Assembly (NCBI GenBank): GCA_963556145.1
Contig: OY744467.1
Coordinates: 2,604,001 to 2,668,000, forward strand
DNA length: 64,000 nt
Reading direction: 5' to 3'
From: Hygrocybe punicea
Lineage: Eukaryota; Basidiomycota; Agaricomycetes; Agaricales; Hygrophoraceae
Positions 34,301-45,300 of the stretch are shown here, one piece after another. The first letter of the stretch is position 1. The number at the start of each line of letters is the position of its first letter. The notes under the pieces were generated by a model. That model saw nothing but the letters and a program-made list of their open reading frames with translations. It was not told the DNA's origin and did not search any database. The translations under genes were made by a program, and so were the position numbers.

Positions 34301-34576
34301 TTGCTGACTGAGATGAGAGCTACATGCAGATCCAGGAATTAAAGAGCTCAGTGGTGTTTCAAGTTGAGGAGTAGCAAGGGGAGCCAGATACGCCAGGGAG
34401 GGAGTAGCAAGGGGAGCCGGATACGCGAGGGAGGGAGTTGCGGATGCTCATGAGTGAGACTCTATTTTCTTATAAAGGGTTAAAATGTCAAGTGGAAGAC
34501 TGCCAGCGCACTGATCCAGGTAGTTAAGCAGGCACAGAGCCTCCTTTTGTGAGAGATCCAGCAGAATATGCTGCAT
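31393..34576 (-). pseudogene. TET/JBP-like 2OG-Fe(II) dioxygenase gene, broken by TGA codons
   Basis: A multi-exon gene on the minus strand starts at a likely ATG at 34576. The N-terminal half is Lys-rich with a Cys motif (GHCKCGG). A middle block includes RKWVGNGMKYALIAGAG, RNRPIWAECLEPLEPADDP and FRFPDRKRQDYM. The C-terminal domain (31995-31393) has the double-stranded beta-helix signature: an HxD (CCHHDVKD), a second His in RITHFN, and an Arg in GIRASIVLHSD that would bind 2-oxoglutarate, ending DRNGWMGHG. Such genes are expanded in basidiomycetes and often linked to transposons. Six in-frame stops, all TGA (plus-strand TCA at 31549, 32617, 33663, 34023, 34047 and 34448), are compatible with mutated CGA codons. 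TET versus another 2OG oxygenase family is my inference. Confidence 0.55.
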
Positions 34577-34599
34577 GAAGCGTGTTGAAGTACCGGATG

Positions 34600-35446
34600 G
34601 TTCCGGTTAGTTGTCCAAAAAAGGTGTCCATGTTATCGCTGTAACATAGACACCTTTTCGGGAAACAATGTACCTGCGTTTTTATGCTGCTGGTGCGTAC
34701 ATACCCTTTTCATGGGATAAAGTTTCTTTCTTTTGTTCTAATCGTTTCAGTAATTACAGCTTTGTCTACCACCCCCCTTCAACGAGCTAGGTCTCCCACT
34801 AGCACAGCACGCTGATGTCCAATTAGATTCCTCATCATGTCCAACCTATTGTCCCCTTTTCAAGCTACAGAGGCTAGTTTGCTTTCATTATTCTCTATCG
34901 TTTTATGCTGCTGGTGCGTACATACCCTTTTGATGGGGTAAAGTTTCCTAATTGTTTCAGTAATACAGTTTAGAAAACCTATCCTCAAACTCTTGTTATC
35001 CTCTCTTGTTATCCTCAAACCCTCGTTATCCTCGAACTCTCATTATCCTCTCTCGTTATCCTCGAACTCTTGTTATCGCCTATTTTTTTCCCCTCCTGGT
35101 AGCCAACACAATACAAGCCTCGGGGACTGCGATGAGCCTACGTTGGGTTATTTTGCTGCCTCCGTGACTCATGGCCCTGGCATGCAGGTGCAATCAAACA
35201 GACAGGCAATGTTGCCAATGCCATGTGGTACGTCTGGTCTGTTTCAAGTTAGAAAACCCCAAAAACCAACAAAAGGTCATTCATCATCGCCCTTCACCTT
35301 TTCAACCTTCTTTTTCTTCACTTTCCAACAACAAAGCTGGGTCTTGTAGCAACACTTTTCTTTGGCTGGGCTTTTGTCGCCACTATCATCATCTTAGGTC
35401 CTGCAGCGATCCATCGACCCTTGCCCGCTCAGGGGACTGCCACTCC
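34600..35446. other. Intergenic spacer with direct repeats
   Basis: It contains a direct repeat of about 70 bp (TTTATGCTGCTGGTGCGTAC at 34680 and 34903). It also contains an irregular (CTCGTTATCCTC)n tract at about 34985-35080, and a small inverted repeat GGTGTCTATG / CATAGACACC near 34625-34655. Short open frames downstream are not recognised. Confidence 0.5.
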
Positions 35447-35449
35447 TTA

Positions 35450-35883
35450 TTGCTGTTTGCATCTATTTTGGCACACCCGCCACAGTTGCTATTTTCAGCA
35501 ATGCAATGGAGGGCTGAAAGTATTTCAATTATATCTCAAGAACGGCTGCACGTATTAGCACATATTATAGTGGAAATGAATTTACGAGATTAGGTGCAGT
35601 GAATAGTACCAAAATATAGAAGTTGTGACCACTAATTCAAATTCCAGTTTTTGACCCCCCCCTCCAGAATCTGTGAATATTTGTGGGGCGGCATTGTATT
35701 CTATGGCCAAACCGTTGCCTGTCCAGGCTTTCTGACATAACTCTTCATGCTATCCAAGCTATTTCAGGGCGGAGAGATAAAAAATGCACTGCCCAGGCTC
35801 ATCGCCATGATTTCAGGTACATCCAGCTTCATGAGTTTTGGTACTCAGAACAACACACTAATCATTCTCAAAATACATCTCCA
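35450..35883 (+). repeat. Left terminal inverted repeat
   Basis: It starts TTGCTGTTTGCATC and ends CAAAATACATCTCCA, with an internal GACCCCCCCCTCCAGAA tract. It matches 52346-52778 in reverse at roughly 95% by eye. The identity breaks sharply after the final CA. Confidence 0.85.
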
Positions 35884-35941
35884 GAGTACATATAGGCATC
35901 CTGTGCACACACAAAAGGGAATGAAAGAGGTAGCAAGTCAA

Positions 35942-37133
35942 CTAAACATATCCCGAATGAGAAAACAATCCACAAGCATCTTTTGCAGTAACCGACCACA
36001 CAGCTTCGTGTAGCCGGGCTATGACTTCACCCCTCTCTTCTTCTGACTCATCAATAGACCGGATAAGTCCACCATTCCTCCGAATGTGTGCCTTGATGGC
36101 AGAAAATGCAGGTTCAATCGGGTTGAAGTCTGGCGAGTATGGTGGTAGGAATTCAAAGCGCACACCCCTGAGTAATATCAGTAATAGACATTGCATGAAT
36201 AAATGTGCTTACCTTTCAACAATCATCTCTAAAACCCACGGTGCCTTGTGAATTCGGCAGTTATCCATGATAATGACAGAGTTTGGGCTGGGAAACGGAT
36301 TCATTTGATCAAGGACACCTTCAATGAAGTCGGAAAATGACATATAATTGAATGATCCCTGGACAATGCTCACAGCGAGCATACCATCTAATGAAAGCGC
36401 AGGTAAGATCGAATATCTATTTTTGAAATGTCAATGGGGCGTATCTCCAAGTAATAAAAGACACACCATTTGCCTCGAACAAAAAAAGCCTTCCTGACAG
36501 CACGTCGCCCTCGGATTGCCCATGCCTTCCCTCGATAAGTTGTGCGCCGGTCAAAAGCGCTTTCGTCGACAAAAACCAGTTGGTCAGCTGTATAATATAG
36601 CCCAATCTTGTAAACGTATTCAGCTCGTTTCTGTGTACTACGTTCTATCGCAACACGTGTAAGCTGTGTTGACAAAAACATTGACATTGAGCCAGAGGAA
36701 GAATTGAACAAAAAGGTATATTACCTTTTTCATGGTATACCCGCTGCGATGCAACGCTCTCCAGACAGTCGATAGCGAGACAGTCTTTCCACAGGCTTCT
36801 TGCAGAGCTTCCTGCAGCTCGTCCAAATACGTATTGCAATTTTTGTTTACGCAGCCTTGCAGGTACTGTTTCTGGGGAAAGGCAATTATGTAGTGGGCAG
36901 GAAACATGAAGACTCACTGCAACATCTTCAGCTGAAAGATGTCGCTCCCGCGGAAGTGCTTGCAGATCAGGTCCTTTGCTGACCTCGCCTGTGGAGCGAT
37001 GCAGAGCCAAGATACACAGAATCTGGCGCCAGCTAATGTTTGTATATCTTGCAATGGCACCGATATCAAGGCAAGACGCCATCCGAACAATGGCCCAGCA
37101 AAGGTCGTCCGATGTTCATTTGCCTTTGGGCAT
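35942..37133 (-). pseudogene. Tc1/IS630-like DDE transposase, intron-containing, with TGA codons
   Basis: Minus-strand blocks in order are: start MPKGK at 37133 with TGA as codon 6; helix-turn-helix (IARYTNISWRQILCILAL); linker TYLDELQEALQEACGKTVS; HRSGYTMKK; first catalytic Asp in QLVFVDESAFDRRTT; YSILPALSLDGMLAVS. The second Asp is in PNSVIIMDNCRIHKAP, and the Glu is in RFEFLPPYSPDFNPIEPAFS. It ends GLFSHSGYV with TAG at 35942. Introns with GT-AG borders separate the blocks. A second TGA arises across an exon junction (AAATG|GTGTG), where CG would restore Arg. The DDE catalytic residues are all intact. It lies just inside the left TIR, on the strand pointing toward it. Confidence 0.8.
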
Positions 37134-37429
37134 GATGATGAGGCATCAAAAGACCATGGTTCAATGGCAAAGGTGAGGTGGGGACCCTGAATACTTGTCC
37201 TATCTCTCTCACGCTGCATGCCTCCTTGAAACTGGATGGCAGCTTCTATGGCCATGAATACAATGCCCGCCTTTGCGCCATTTTATCACCCACCTGTTCA
37301 TATGTCCCGAGTATCTGCCCTCTTCCAGGCGAAACTTCAATATTTTATCGTGTATACGCTGCACTCCGTGTCTCGGTGACATTTGCCGCCCTCATCCTTC
37401 TCCAGTGACTAAAAGACCATTTCCTTACC

Positions 37430-38090
37430 ACTCACAGTTCTTTGGGCCACCCCCTATTTGTTTCAGCCTTCATGATTGCCTCAAAGATAATCTGCGATGA
37501 CACGTACTCGAACAAGTGCCGTTGGAAGCAGCGGTCCATTGAGACCGCGAATGTAATTGAAAGGACTTTCGTGATGGACCCAAGATCAACCAGATAGAGC
37601 ACGAGATGTGCAGCTACCTTGGGTGGGAGCTTACCATAGACAACACCATCCTCTCCAACTTCGTATCCATGGTCAAGCACGACTGCCGCAGTCCAGGACT
37701 GTACCCAACGTACTCCCTCCAGGTGTTGTCGAAGAAGGTGCCGGCTGCGATATCGCATTCATTGCATGTCCCTCCACCAGGTTCGAGTACAAGCCCTATC
37801 CCTCCTTCGGTCAGCGCCATCCTTCCCCTGAAACTGTCTCTACCACCTCCGCCAGGAAGCGGCCCCGCTTTGTACGGAACACCCCCACCACACCGGACAA
37901 GCCCTCTCCATGCATGTCGATGTCGACATCACCCGCGTCATTAGCCTTGCCACCTACGCCCACCGGAATTGTGGAATTGTCTGCACAGATCGTCTTTTCG
38001 CCCGGTTTGTCGATACAAATGGAGAAGGGCACCCCCGATCCATCTGCTCAAGGGCGATTCACTCGATCTGGTAATAGATGACCATGCCAT
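37430..38090 (+). pseudogene. Cyclin-domain gene fragment (Pho80/PCL-like)
   Basis: Plus-strand sequence reads FMIASKIICDDTYSNK, then after a frame change INQIEHEMCSYLGWELTID and LYPTYSLQVLSKK. This is the end of a cyclin fold in the style of fungal PCL/Pho80 cyclins. A Ser/Pro-rich C-terminal tail follows in another frame (SPETVSTTSARKRPRF), ending at TAG near 38079. There is no N-terminal half, the frame shifts twice, and no start is visible. It is probably captured host sequence inside the Tc1-like element. Confidence 0.5.
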
Positions 38091-38797
38091 TTCAATAGAG
38101 GCCCATCTGTTTCTCTCTCTCTCTCTCTCTCTCTTGCATATCTCGGATCCTCAATATTTCTAACGGCATGGTCTCTCAGTCTAGAACACGCTGTTTCATT
38201 GAAGAACTCATCCAGTTTCACATTTTTGTCAACATTCACATTTACGTGCTATGTATCAGGTATACTAGAACAAAGACTTCCTAGTTGTAGTTGGAATCTG
38301 TCCATCATCAGATAAATTTATCACTGCCTCGCGTGGCCGCTCATGCTCCATTTTTTCCTTGACATCTTGCTCAAATGCCAAACCCTGCACCTCAGCATTT
38401 CCACCAGGGCTCAGCGCTACACGCTGACCAGATTGGGGTCCCCATAGAATGCATTTTCCCATTTCAACAATTTTTTTTTGTATGGCATGGAAGAAACATT
38501 TGTATCTACCGTGTACGTTAGATGCAACATTACAGAACGTAACAGAGGGCCGTACCATGAGTGGGAGTCCTGTCCTGAGATTTTGTAGTATTAGACAGTT
38601 GTCGTAGTAGCTTCGTTGGCAACAAATTTCTGACTAAGGGTAAAATTGGCTCAGGTACAAATGTCATTGAAAAGCATGAGAGAAATACTGACGCAGTGTA
38701 ATTATATAGCGTATGAGGCTGTTGACAGGATGCATATTCAAGAGAGCTTCCAGCTGATGGTGTTGTAACTTGGAAGAATGGAGATTTAGAAAAGCGG
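38091..38797. other. Spacer before the Ty3 insertion, probable upstream region of the 50413 gene
   Basis: A (CT)n tract lies at 38109-38134. A minus-strand open frame at 38265-38558 (97 codons, containing QSGQRVALSPGGNAEVQGLA) is unrecognised. If the Ty3 element is removed, this sequence ends 54 bp before the ATG at 50413, so it would hold that gene's promoter. Confidence 0.45.
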
Positions 38798-39582
38798 TGT
38801 AGAGGGTCCTCGACCCTCTGAGGCCGTAACATCGATATCTAGTGAATCCGCTCGAACCCGACGTCTCTAGCAATCTATGCTCGAACCCGACGTAACCCGA
38901 CGCAACCCGATGCATACCGACTAGCACGGCCGCTCACGTACCTGGTCGGTCTATCTCGTAAACTCATGGAACTTCAAATATCAAAGATAGATCTCATCGG
39001 ACTGGGATCCCGACATCGGACTTGCCTTATTCACGCCTAGCGTCTCCCTTATGGGGATATAGTAAAGTATATTGCATCTTTTACGGTTTTTTATATCTTC
39101 CACCCATTTTCCCTGTCATCGTCGCCTCGCAACGCTCTTCCTACTTCCCCATTTTTATTCTCCTTTGTTTCCTCTCATCGGCCGAGGACTCTCGTCCGAA
39201 TCTAGGTACAGAAATTTGTAGTATAAAAATGGTGCCCAAGCGCCGTCTCAAAAAAAGAAACCAGTTCCCCCATTTCCTCTCTCTGAGAATTAGTCTCTCA
39301 GTAAAATCCATTGCACACATTGCTCGTCGGATTCCTCGACGCTCTCACCGTCGTTCTACCGCCTTTATCTCTACGTCCCTCGTCACCCGACACCCGACCC
39401 GCCGTACCTGACATCGTCGGCTTCGACCGGTCTCAATAGATTTCAGTAGTTTACTCGGCGGCTTCTTACCATTTATATCCTATCATTTTACTGAAGCTTG
39501 TTAGACTATTCCTAGTCACTTCTACGCTGACCCCACAGGCTTAGGATTATTATTCCGCAGCCACCCCGACCTCGCCTTTACA
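38798..39582 (+). repeat. 5' LTR (785 bp)
   Basis: It runs from TGTAGAGGGTCC to CGCCTTTACA. The first 29 bases contain a small hairpin (AGAGGGTCCTCGACCCTCT). It is identical in length to the 3' LTR and differs from it at 12 positions. Confidence 0.97.
39222..39228 (+). promoter_or_regulatory. Probable TATA box of the 5' LTR
   Basis: TATAAAA sits mid-LTR, where the U3/R boundary would be expected. The same motif is at 49994-50000 in the 3' LTR. Confidence 0.5.
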
Positions 39583-39584
39583 TC

Positions 39585-39601
39585 TGGAGCCCACCGCGAG
39601 G
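39585..39601 (+). promoter_or_regulatory. Primer-binding site
   Basis: TGGAGCCCACCGCGAGG lies two bases after the 5' LTR. It begins with TGG, as needed to pair with a tRNA 3' CCA. The primer tRNA was not identified. Confidence 0.6.
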
Positions 39602-40128
39602 AATAGTCAAGCACCACCATAGCTTCCTCTTCCCGTATCCCTCCCTCTGACCGTCATCTTCGAGATCTTCCTCAAAGAACTCTTCAACAAGAACTCTCTT
39701 TAGCCGCCTTCGACCCGACAATCGACGACGACTTCTTACAGCTAGTACCCGACCACCTTGCTCGACATAACAATCTCCCGCTCGTCTCAGGGTCAAACAC
39801 CCCCCTATATCTTTCATCTGACAGTCTCGAATCGGTCGATATACCGATAATTACCATTACACCCGACTCATCTGATCTCAGTTCGACACCCGCATCGCCT
39901 ACGTCCCCGACTTCGACCTCGTTAGAACCCCCGTCCACGTCTTTGCTCTCGACATCGAAAACTCCGTCATCGTCATTGTCTCCGTCTTCGCTCTCGACAT
40001 CGAAAACTCCGTCATCGTCATCGTCCCCGTCTTCGTCTTCGTCCACGCCGTCATCGCCCACGTTACCCGACCCGCTCATCGTACACCCGACAACCGCTTC
40101 ATCGACATCTCAGCTCCTTCCACCCACA

Positions 40129-41769
40129 ATGACTTCGACCTCTGGATCTTCGACCGCTCCCCACGTTACCGCTCCCCATGTTACTCCACGACAAATGCCC
40201 GCTCGCGGTCACTCCACGGCCCCGACCTTCGACGGGAACCCGCTCAATTTAAACCGCTTCTTCGAAGAAGTCGAGATACTTGCTGCCGATGCCGCTCTCG
40301 ACGACGCAGGATGCATCAAGCATGGTCTGCGCTACGTGTCGCTTAGCGACTACGAGCTTTGGGCAAGTTTACCTAGCGCAACCGGCGTCGATTATGCCGC
40401 ATTCAAAAGGAGCGTACTCGTGCTATACCCGGGCACGGAAGACGATCACCGGTACACTATGGCGGATCTCAACCGTCTTACGCACACCCAAACTGCTTAT
40501 GGTATCCGTACCCGCGCTGAACTTGGCGAATATTACCGCGAGTTCATCCGAATCTCAGGGTTTCTTCTAGACAAGGGTCGGATCTCTCCCCGAGAACGCA
40601 ACATCGCGTACGAGAACGGCTTCCATGTCAAGCTTAAAAAGGACATCAAAACCCGTCTGCAGTACCAAAAACCGAACCATTTCCATAGTGACCCTTACGA
40701 CTTCCAGGACTTCCACAATTGCGCCCACTTCCTACTGGCCGGAACCGCGGCCGAACCATCCACCATCTCTCATCTATCGTCAATGTGGCCTGCCGCCATC
40801 CGGTACTCGACTCCAATAGAACCCGCCACCCGCTACCCGCCACCTGCTCGCTATGACCCGGTCATTCCTAAAGCGGAACCGGTCGAACCTAACGTATCCG
40901 ACCTATTTCGTCTCGTTTCGCAACAACTCGCCGTCCTCACGCAAGCCCTCACCGAACGCAACAACCCCCCAAAGCCGTGTGCAAATAGGGCCGAGCCGAC
41001 CACCGCGGGACAGGGTTTCACCAACTTCAACTGCCTCTTTTGCGACGACCCGTTCCATCGTATACGCGATTGTCCCATCTGCGAGCAGTACACTCAAGAC
41101 GGAATATGCCGCAAGAACGAGCACGGCCGCATCGTGTTGCCTAACGGAATGTATCTTCCAAAGGCTATCGTCGGCAAAAATATGAGGGAACGCTTCGACG
41201 CGTGGCACGCACAGAACCCCGGCAAACGCGCTCCCCCTGCCCGCAACCCCACAGAACCGTTCCAACGCGACCCGCCGCCTCATGTCAAAGCTAACTTCGT
41301 CTCCGCCGTCGAAGTACCCACCTACGAACCAGAGGTCACCACCGAGTACGCCGACATCTTTCAGTCCACGACGTCCGACATCGACAACGACAACGAACAA
41401 ATTAAGGTTCTGGAAGCCGAAGTGCAGCGGCTTCGTAAACGGGTTAGATTCGATGGTGTAGAAATCCCATCGAAGGCGAAAGGCAAGTCTAGAGAGACGT
41501 ATCCCAATCCGCCCGCCACTTCCACGTCCGTCCCCGCCGCGAAACCCGCCGAGAAAATGTCTACCAGACCTGTCAACGAGCACCCGATCACCATCGTTCC
41601 ACCTTCGAACACGCGGCCGACCGAGCTGACCGCCTTCGTGCCACGCACTCCCCAGAACCTTCCCGCATCGCACCCCCAATACCGCTACCAAGCCCCCATC
41701 GAAGATCCTGGTATCGCCAAATCCGTCATCGACCGCGTGCTCGATTCTCAAGTCTGCATTTCGCAATGA
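40129..41769 (+). CDS. gag: Gag of the Ty3 element
   Basis: The first in-frame ATG is at 40129. The frame is open further upstream but only through Ser/Thr/Pro-rich sequence with a 45-bp tandem duplication. The capsid-like region (PTFDGNPLNLNRFFEEVEIL, GEYYREFIRISGFLLDKGRI) is followed by a CX2CX4HX4C zinc knuckle (CLFCDDPFHRIRDC). A C-terminal coiled segment is near VLEAEVQRLRKRVRF. The stop at 41767-41769 is TGA. The frame continues without a break into the protease region, so gag and protease were probably one polyprotein and TGA replaced CGA. A read-through signal cannot be excluded. Confidence 0.9.
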   Translation: MTSTSGSSTAPHVTAPHVTPRQMPARGHSTAPTFDGNPLNLNRFFEEVEILAADAALDDAGCIKHGLRYVSLSDYELWASLPSATGVDYAAFKRSVLVLYPGTEDDHRYTMADLNRLTHTQTAYGIRTRAELGEYYREFIRISGFLLDKGRISPRERNIAYENGFHVKLKKDIKTRLQYQKPNHFHSDPYDFQDFHNCAHFLLAGTAAEPSTISHLSSMWPAAIRYSTPIEPATRYPPPARYDPVIPKAEPVEPNVSDLFRLVSQQLAVLTQALTERNNPPKPCANRAEPTTAGQGFTNFNCLFCDDPFHRIRDCPICEQYTQDGICRKNEHGRIVLPNGMYLPKAIVGKNMRERFDAWHAQNPGKRAPPARNPTEPFQRDPPPHVKANFVSAVEVPTYEPEVTTEYADIFQSTTSDIDNDNEQIKVLEAEVQRLRKRVRFDGVEIPSKAKGKSRETYPNPPATSTSVPAAKPAEKMSTRPVNEHPITIVPPSNTRPTELTAFVPRTPQNLPASHPQYRYQAPIEDPGIAKSVIDRVLDSQVCISQ

Positions 41770-42354
41770 GAACTTTTAGCCATGTCGTCCGACACCCGCC
41801 GTCACATGAAGGACCTCACTACATCGAAAAAGGTCACCGCCGAGAGTAACAACGTCGAGGTTTTCCATTTTCACGCACCTGAAATCCCCACTCGCGCCTG
41901 TCAACACTGTCAGGAAAACGTCCCGCTCGTCATCAGCCGCGACTCAGTCCCTCTCCGTGCGGTCTATCCGCTCATCAACGGAAAATTCGTATTCGAGTGC
42001 GTCCTCGACAACGGTTCCATGATCATCGGCATGCGACGCGATATTTGGGAGAAACTCGGTTACGGCCTCCAAAATATGAAGATGCGGATGCAGTCGGCAA
42101 ATAAAAGCGACAACGACACCCTCGGCCGGATCGCCAACCTAAAATTCACTTTTGGCGACGTCGATCTTTTCCTCCAAGTCCAAGTCGTCGACGACGCCCC
42201 CTACGAGATCCTCATCGGCCGCCCGTTCTTCACGCTTTCCGAGGCCCTTACGAAGGATTATAAAAACGGAGAACAACAAGTCACGATCACGGACCCAAAC
42301 ACCGGCGCCGTCGTCACCTTGCCCACCATCGAGCACAACCAAAAGAACCGATGA
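41770..42354 (+). CDS. Retropepsin-like protease of the Ty3 element
   Basis: In the same frame as gag, after its TGA. The first ATG is at 41782. The active-site block reads FECVLDNGSMIIGMRRDIW: the catalytic Asp is present and the usual Thr/Ser is Asn (D-N-G-S), as in related fungal elements where D-D-G-S is common. The second conserved block is DDAPYEILIGRPFF. Its stop codon overlaps the pol start as ATGA at 42351-42354, so pol is reached by a frame change or re-initiation. Confidence 0.8.
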   Translation, partial: ELLAMSSDTRRHMKDLTTSKKVTAESNNVEVFHFHAPEIPTRACQHCQENVPLVISRDSVPLRAVYPLINGKFVFECVLDNGSMIIGMRRDIWEKLGYGLQNMKMRMQSANKSDNDTLGRIANLKFTFGDVDLFLQVQVVDDAPYEILIGRPFFTLSEALTKDYKNGEQQVTITDPNTGAVVTLPTIEHNQKNR

Positions 42355-45300
42355 GAGCGGTCCGACACCGGAAAACCGGATTTTTAGAAGTCGAGGACCC
42401 GGAGATACCTCTTGGGAAGGACGCACCAGGAGATGAGAAGCCGCCACTCGAAAGCGACCACACCTATACCACGAACTATGCTTCCCTTTTGCCGTTTCCC
42501 CTAGAAGAGGACTTATGTTTTTCTATCGATTTAGATTTCTCTTCGTCTCAGCCTCAGACTGCCACCCAGTACATTTCATTGTTGACCGATGTACAAAATC
42601 AGCTACGTACTACCGATACCCTTCCTTCGTCTTGTTCCGTCTCTGCTCCTGCGTCACATATTTCTTCTTCGAATATTTGTAACAAAGCCTCTACTGAACA
42701 CGCTACTTATATCTCGTATACCACCCCCCCTACCAGGGACCTAAAAGGAGTCGTTACCAAGAAAAAGTATAAGAAGGTAGCTGATCGTATCCGCCCAATT
42801 TCTACCACTCTCCCCGACAAATACCATATCATACACGAGATCACCGGCGACCCGCTAGCCGATTTACCCACGCTCCCGACTCACCCGCCCGACTTTACAC
42901 CCGGCACCCGCTATACCCAGGAACGACACGACGCGATGCCGATGAACCCGGATGGATTCCTTTGGCCTGAGGAAGAAAAACTCGGCCACCATATCATCAA
43001 AACGCAAGAAGCTGCCTTCGCCTGGAACGAATCCGAGAAAGGCCAGTTCAATATGGACTACTTCCCGCCAATCCACATTCCCACCGTACCGCATGACCCG
43101 TGGGTCCATCGCAATATCCCAATCCCACCCGGCATCCTTAACGAAGTCATCGGCATCATCAAAGACAAAATTAACGCCGGTACCTATGAACCCTCGAATT
43201 CGTCATACCGCTCCCGCTGGTTCTGCGTTTTGAAAAAGGACGGGAAGTCTCTTCAAATCGTCCACGATCTACAGCCGCTTAACGCCGTCACTATCCGCGA
43301 TCCCGCCGTACCACCCATGACCGAGCACTTGGCCGAGGCCTTTGGCGGCCACTCTTGCTACGCTTCCTTCGACCTCTTCGTCTCTTTCGACCAACGCCTC
43401 GTCCACCCCTCGTCTCGGGACTATATGACCTTTCAGTCTCCACTCAGAACGCTTCAACTTATGTGGATTGCTATGGGATACACAAATTCCCCGCAGATCC
43501 TACACGGTGACTCCACGTACATCCTCCGTGACAAAATCCCTCATCTTGCCGTTCCGTATATGGACGATATTCCCGTCAAAGGGCCTCCAACCCATTACGA
43601 GCAACCCGACGGTACCTACGAGACTATACCCGAGAACCCGGCAATCCGACGTTTCATTTGGGAGCACTTCCAAGGTGTCAACCGCGTCATTCAGCGTTTC
43701 CGCTATGTCGGCGGTACCTTCAACGGCAAAAAACTCGAGTTGTGTCAACCCTCAGTCATCGTTGTCGGCCACCGATGCACATACGAAGGAAGAGTAGCCG
43801 ACGACTCCAAAGTACAGAAGATTCGCGATTGGCCACTGCTGACCAACCTCACCGAGGTTCGCGCCTTTCTCGGTATCTGCGGCGTCTTGCGTATTTTTAT
43901 CAAGGACTTCTCGCTCCACTCCCGACCCCTCGTCCGTCTTACCTGCAAAGGTATACCCTTCGAATTTGGTGAAGAAGAAGAGACCGCCGTCGACTACCTC
44001 AAAAACGCCGTCATTACATCACCAGCGCTGCGCGCTATCGACTACACGCGTGAATGGGAAGTGATTCTTGCCGTTGATTCATCCGTCCTTGGAGTCGGCT
44101 TCGTTCTCATGCAAATCCGCGCTGACGGAAAACGTTATCCGAATCGCTTTGGTTCAATATCGTGGAACGAACGCGAAGCCCGATACTCCCAGTCCAAGCT
44201 CGAACTCTACGGCCTCTTCAGGGCCCTCCGCGCCTACCGAATCTTCATCATCGGCGTCCGCAACCTCACTGTTGAAGTCGACGCAAAGTACATAAAAGGG
44301 ATGCTCAACAACCCCGACATTCAGCCCAATGCAACGATCAACCGATGGATAGCCGGCGTGCTCTTATTTGACTTTAGACTGGTTCACGTACCCGCTTCCG
44401 CACACGGTGCACCCGATGGACTCTCCCAACGCCCCCGCGCTGCAGAAGACCCCGAGGAGATCAACGACTCCGACGATTGGCTCGACCACTCCTACGGTTT
44501 CTTTATGGAAGTCGTCAACTACCGACCCGTCCCCATACCGTCTATACCAATTGCCGTATGCGGCCGATGCCGTGCCACAGCCGACCGACTCCACAAGTTA
44601 CCCGCCGTCCTCGTCTACACAAATCAGGAAGCCGTTTCTGACATACCGCGATCCGATAAAGCCCGCGCAGCCGACGCTCATCTTGCCCTCGTTGAGATCC
44701 GGTTACGAGATCTAACCCGACCCGCGAACTTCACGGACGAAGAATACCGTCTGTTCTTACGATACGCCCTTGAATTCTTCGTCACCGATAACAAGCTTTG
44801 GCGCAAAGACCGTCACGGAAAACACAAACTTGTCATACCGCCCGACCGCCGGCTTCAGTTACTCAAAGACGCTCACGACTCTCTCGGCCACAAAGGTATA
44901 TTCTCCGTCCGCGCTCGGCTACTCGATCGTTTCTGGTGGCCGCACCTCGACCACGACGTTAAGTGGTACGTCCAGTCTTGCCATCAGTGCCAAGTACGGC
45001 AAATGCGTTATCATCACATTCCGCCCACCGTCGCTACACCGGCCTCACTATTTCGTAAAGCGTATGTCGACACAATGTTTATGCCACGATCCGGCGGCTA
45101 TCGATACATCGTCCAAGCCCGTTGCTCCCTGTCCGCCTACCCTGAGTTCCGCATATTACGCCGCGAGACCGGCTCCACCATCGGCACGTTCTTGTTCGAA
45201 GACATCTTATGCCGTTGGGGCGCTCTCGAAGAAATCGTCACCGACAACGGCAAGCCGTTCGTAGAAGCGCTCGACTATCTCGCCTCCCGCTACGGTATCT

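Noticed and set aside
39943..40128. Extension of Gag upstream of the ATG at 40129
   Set aside because: The frame is open but has no ATG and is a Ser/Thr/Pro repeat with a 45-bp duplication. It may be leader sequence.
41767..41769. Programmed stop-codon read-through between gag and protease
   Set aside because: Possible, but pol has a similar TGA where no read-through is expected, and both fit CGA mutation. No read-through context could be confirmed.
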